Of a stretch of 6,883 nt of DNA, positions 5,095 to 6,883 are shown piece by piece (within the stretch, counting starts at the first letter, position 1; each line of letters begins with the position of its first letter). The notes under the pieces were generated by a model. It saw nothing but the letters and a program-made list of their open reading frames with translations, ran no database searches and was not told where the DNA came from. Location: NCBI GenBank assembly GCA_020425885.1, contig JAGQRA010000425.1, positions 1-6,883 on the forward strand. Reading direction: 5' to 3'. The DNA is from Planctomycetota bacterium. Lineage in GTDB: Bacteria; Planctomycetota; UBA1135; UBA2386. Position numbers and translations under genes: made by a program.

Positions 5095-6883
5095 CCTCTC
5101 GACCTCTCCGCGAGCAGCGCATTGCGCGTGGCCTCCAGGAAGGCGTAGCCGTAGGTGTCGTCCGGTTCGAGGTAGGCGGCCTCGGCCCACTCGTTCCAGG
5201 CGTTGACGAACATCAATCGCTCCTCGCCGACGAAGAACGAACGCGTGTCGTGGATGGCGAACTCCAGCCAGGTCTGGTATTCGGCGGGCCCCGAGTTGAC
5301 GAACACGTTGGCGTCGTGGGCGCGGCGCGCGGTGTTGTCCCAGCCGGGCATCACGCTGCGGAATCGCTTGTAGGCCGGCAGCTCGCGCGTGCAGAACGCC
5401 TCCACGACCCGACGGTAATCGTGGACCACGCCGACGAAGTCCGGGTCGCGCGCCGCGCTCGGCACATCGATCGGTTGGCCGGCCTCGTGCGGCGGAAACT
5501 CGACGCTGGCATCGAAGCCGCAGGCCGTCGGATCCCACTGGGTGCGGATCAACGCGTGCGACTCGACGGCGACGACGTAGATCTCGCCGACCCCGCGCTC
5601 GCGGCACACCTGGCGCCAACGCTCGACCGTCCGCTTCGAATCGGGCAGCGCCAGCGGCGAATAGACCAGCAGCAGCGGGGCGCCATGGACCCGGACGTAG
5701 GCCGGGTGCTCGAAGTAATGGATGAAGTCGTCGATCAGCGCCAGGTCCTCGTCGTGCCCGTAGTCCTGACGCATCAGGACATGGCGGGCCTGACCGTCCC
5801 ACTGTCGGGTCCAGTTCTCGTTGGCCCAACAGAGACTGAACGGCATCGTCCAGTCGGGGTCGTTGCGCACCTGCTCGAGCGGCATCTCGAGGATCCGGCG
5901 CCCGTTGAGGCGGTAGTAGTAGAACGTGAAGCCGTAGATCCCGTAGCGCTGCGCCAGCTCGGCCTGCTGTCGCATCACGCCCGGAGTGCGCAGGTCGTAG
6001 TAGCCCAGGTTCGCGGGCCGTCGCGGCTGACGGTGACCACGGAACCGCGGCCGCGCCTTGGCGACGTTGCGCCACTCGGTGAAGCCCTCCCCCCACCAGC
6101 GGTCGTTCTCGGCGATGGGATGGAACTGCGGCAGGTAGAAGGCCATGAGCCGGACCTTGTCGCGCTCCTCGAGCTGCTGCCCCCAGCGCTCGAACAGCCG
6201 CAGCTGGTTCCGGTGCGCCAGCGCGACCTTGTTGGCCTGGCCACTGGTGGCCGTCGTCTTGCTCAGGTGGTGGACGACCGTCGCCGCCGGCTCGTACATC
6301 ACGATCCGACCATCGGCCTGCATCTTCAGGCAGAGGTCGGCGTCCTCGCAGTAGGCCGGCGCATAGAGGTCGTCGAAACCGCCCAGTCGCAGGAAGTCCG
6401 AACGCCGGATGGCGACGCATGCGGCCGACACGTAGTCGACGCATCGCGCATAGGAGAACCGCGCCGCCGCGGGGTCCTCGAACAGGCCGACCATGTCGCC
6501 GGCGCCATCGAACCGCAGGCGCCCGCCGCCCTCCTGCAGCACCCCCTCGGGGAACAGCAGCCTGGGGCCGACCATGCCGATCTCCGGCTGGCGCAACGCC
6601 TCGAGCAGTGGCGGCAGCCAACCGGCGGTGACCTGCGTGTCGCTGTTCAACAGCACGATCACGGCGCCGCGCGCCTGCTCGACTCCGCGATTGCAGGTCC
6701 GCCCGAAGCCCTGCTGCGAATCCTGCCGCACGTAGCGGATGCGCTGCAATCCGGCCAGGCAGCGCGCCGTGGCCTCGGACGAGGCGTCATCGACGACGAC
6801 GACCTCGTAGTCAGAAGCGGTGTAGGTGGCGATCGACAGCAGGCACTCGAGCGTCACCGCCAATTCGTCGTGCACCGGGATCA
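5091..6883 (-). CDS. Bifunctional GT2 glycosyltransferase / WbsX (GH99-like) protein, 5' truncated
   Basis: The frame stays open to the right edge. The GTG at 6873-6875 is the Val of an IPVH strand typical of GT2 starts, not an initiator, so the gene begins outside. Residues are numbered from that Val. The GT2 domain (1 to about 230) has VVVVDDAS (25-32), LLNSDT (75-80, DXD-equivalent), SAACVAIRR (150-158) and YCEDADLCLKM (175-185). The WbsX/GH99-like domain (about 240-590) follows directly: AFYLPQFHPIAENDRWWGEG (245-264), YGIYGFTFYYY (311-321), LCWANENWTRQWDG (348-361) and FVNAWNEWAEAAYLEPDD (556-573). WbsX-type domains are found in O-antigen and other polysaccharide clusters and are annotated either as glycosyltransferases or as GH99-like hydrolases, so their activity is unsettled. 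The GT2 part should add a sugar to the growing glycan at the cytoplasmic face. The gene overlaps the next one by 4 bases. Domain calls are firm; substrates are unknown. Confidence 0.93.
   Translation of the reverse strand, partial: IPVHDELAVTLECLLSIATYTASDYEVVVVDDASSEATARCLAGLQRIRYVRQDSQQGFGRTCNRGVEQARGAVIVLLNSDTQVTAGWLPPLLEALRQPEIGMVGPRLLFPEGVLQEGGGRLRFDGAGDMVGLFEDPAAARFSYARCVDYVSAACVAIRRSDFLRLGGFDDLYAPAYCEDADLCLKMQADGRIVMYEPAATVVHHLSKTTATSGQANKVALAHRNQLRLFERWGQQLEERDKVRLMAFYLPQFHPIAENDRWWGEGFTEWRNVAKARPRFRGHRQPRRPANLGYYDLRTPGVMRQQAELAQRYGIYGFTFYYYRLNGRRILEMPLEQVRNDPDWTMPFSLCWANENWTRQWDGQARHVLMRQDYGHDEDLALIDDFIHYFEHPAYVRVHGAPLLLVYSPLALPDSKRTVERWRQVCRERGVGEIYVVAVESHALIRTQWDPTACGFDASVEFPPHEAGQPIDVPSAARDPDFVGVVHDYRRVVEAFCTRELPAYKRFRSVMPGWDNTARRAHDANVFVNSGPAEYQTWLEFAIHDTRSFFVGEERLMFVNAWNEWAEAAYLEPDDTYGYAFLEATRNALLAERSRG
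5103..5109 (-). promoter_or_regulatory. Ribosome binding site deciding the start at 5094
   Basis: On the minus strand GGAGAGG (plus strand cctctcc at 5103-5109) lies 8 bases before the ATG at 5094. A second GAGAGG (5095-5100) abuts that ATG and is too close to serve it. The site lies within the last codons of the upstream gene. Two ATGs follow back to back (5092-5094, 5089-5091); the first has the better spacing and the ATGA overlap. Confidence 0.65.

Noticed and set aside
5095..6621. Upstream extension of the GT4-like gene in the same open frame
   Set aside because: It reads the GT2-WbsX gene out of phase and gives Arg/Gly/Ala-rich sequence. The ATGA overlap and ribosome binding site place the start at 5094.

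Overview
The window is wholly protein-coding, GC-rich DNA (about two thirds G+C by eye) and looks like part of a bacterial surface-polysaccharide locus (O-antigen, capsule or exopolysaccharide). The families present, the tight gene packing and the strong G/C third-position bias suggest a high-GC proteobacterium. No ribosomal or housekeeping gene is present to fix the taxon, so this is only a lean.

Layout: the left 780 bases carry the 3' part of a plus-strand family 2 glycosyltransferase (GT2) gene cut by the window start. A 27-base gap follows, and everything from 808 to the right edge lies on the minus strand, convergent with the first gene. In the direction of transcription (right to left) the minus-strand genes are: (i) a 5'-truncated bifunctional protein, GT2 domain plus WbsX/GH99-like domain (5091-6883); (ii) a 365-residue, poorly recognisable protein with a GT4-like C-terminal half (3997-5094); (iii) a 412-residue zinc-ribbon SAM methyltransferase with an extra N-terminal beta-rich module (2762-4000); (iv) a 648-residue protein with a GT9 (heptosyltransferase-like) N-terminal half and a long unrecognised C-terminal extension (808-2754). 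The first two junctions are 4-base ATGA overlaps and the third is a 7-base gap, so the four genes are almost certainly one transcript with coupled translation.

Inferred joint role: sequential sugar addition (GT2, GT9, perhaps the GT4-like protein), a WbsX-type step on the glycan, and methylation of a sugar or chain end. Substrates cannot be read from the sequence. The most notable points are the multidomain architectures. A similar small module, with a GW pair, an RPDV motif and a following GF/GL, seems to lie at the N-terminus of the methyltransferase and at the C-terminus of the GT9 protein. About 175 residues in the middle of the GT9 protein match no family I know, and the GT4-like protein lacks the usual EX7E glutamates. 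I saw no RNA gene, CRISPR array, insertion sequence or clear promoter. The operon promoter must lie right of the window.
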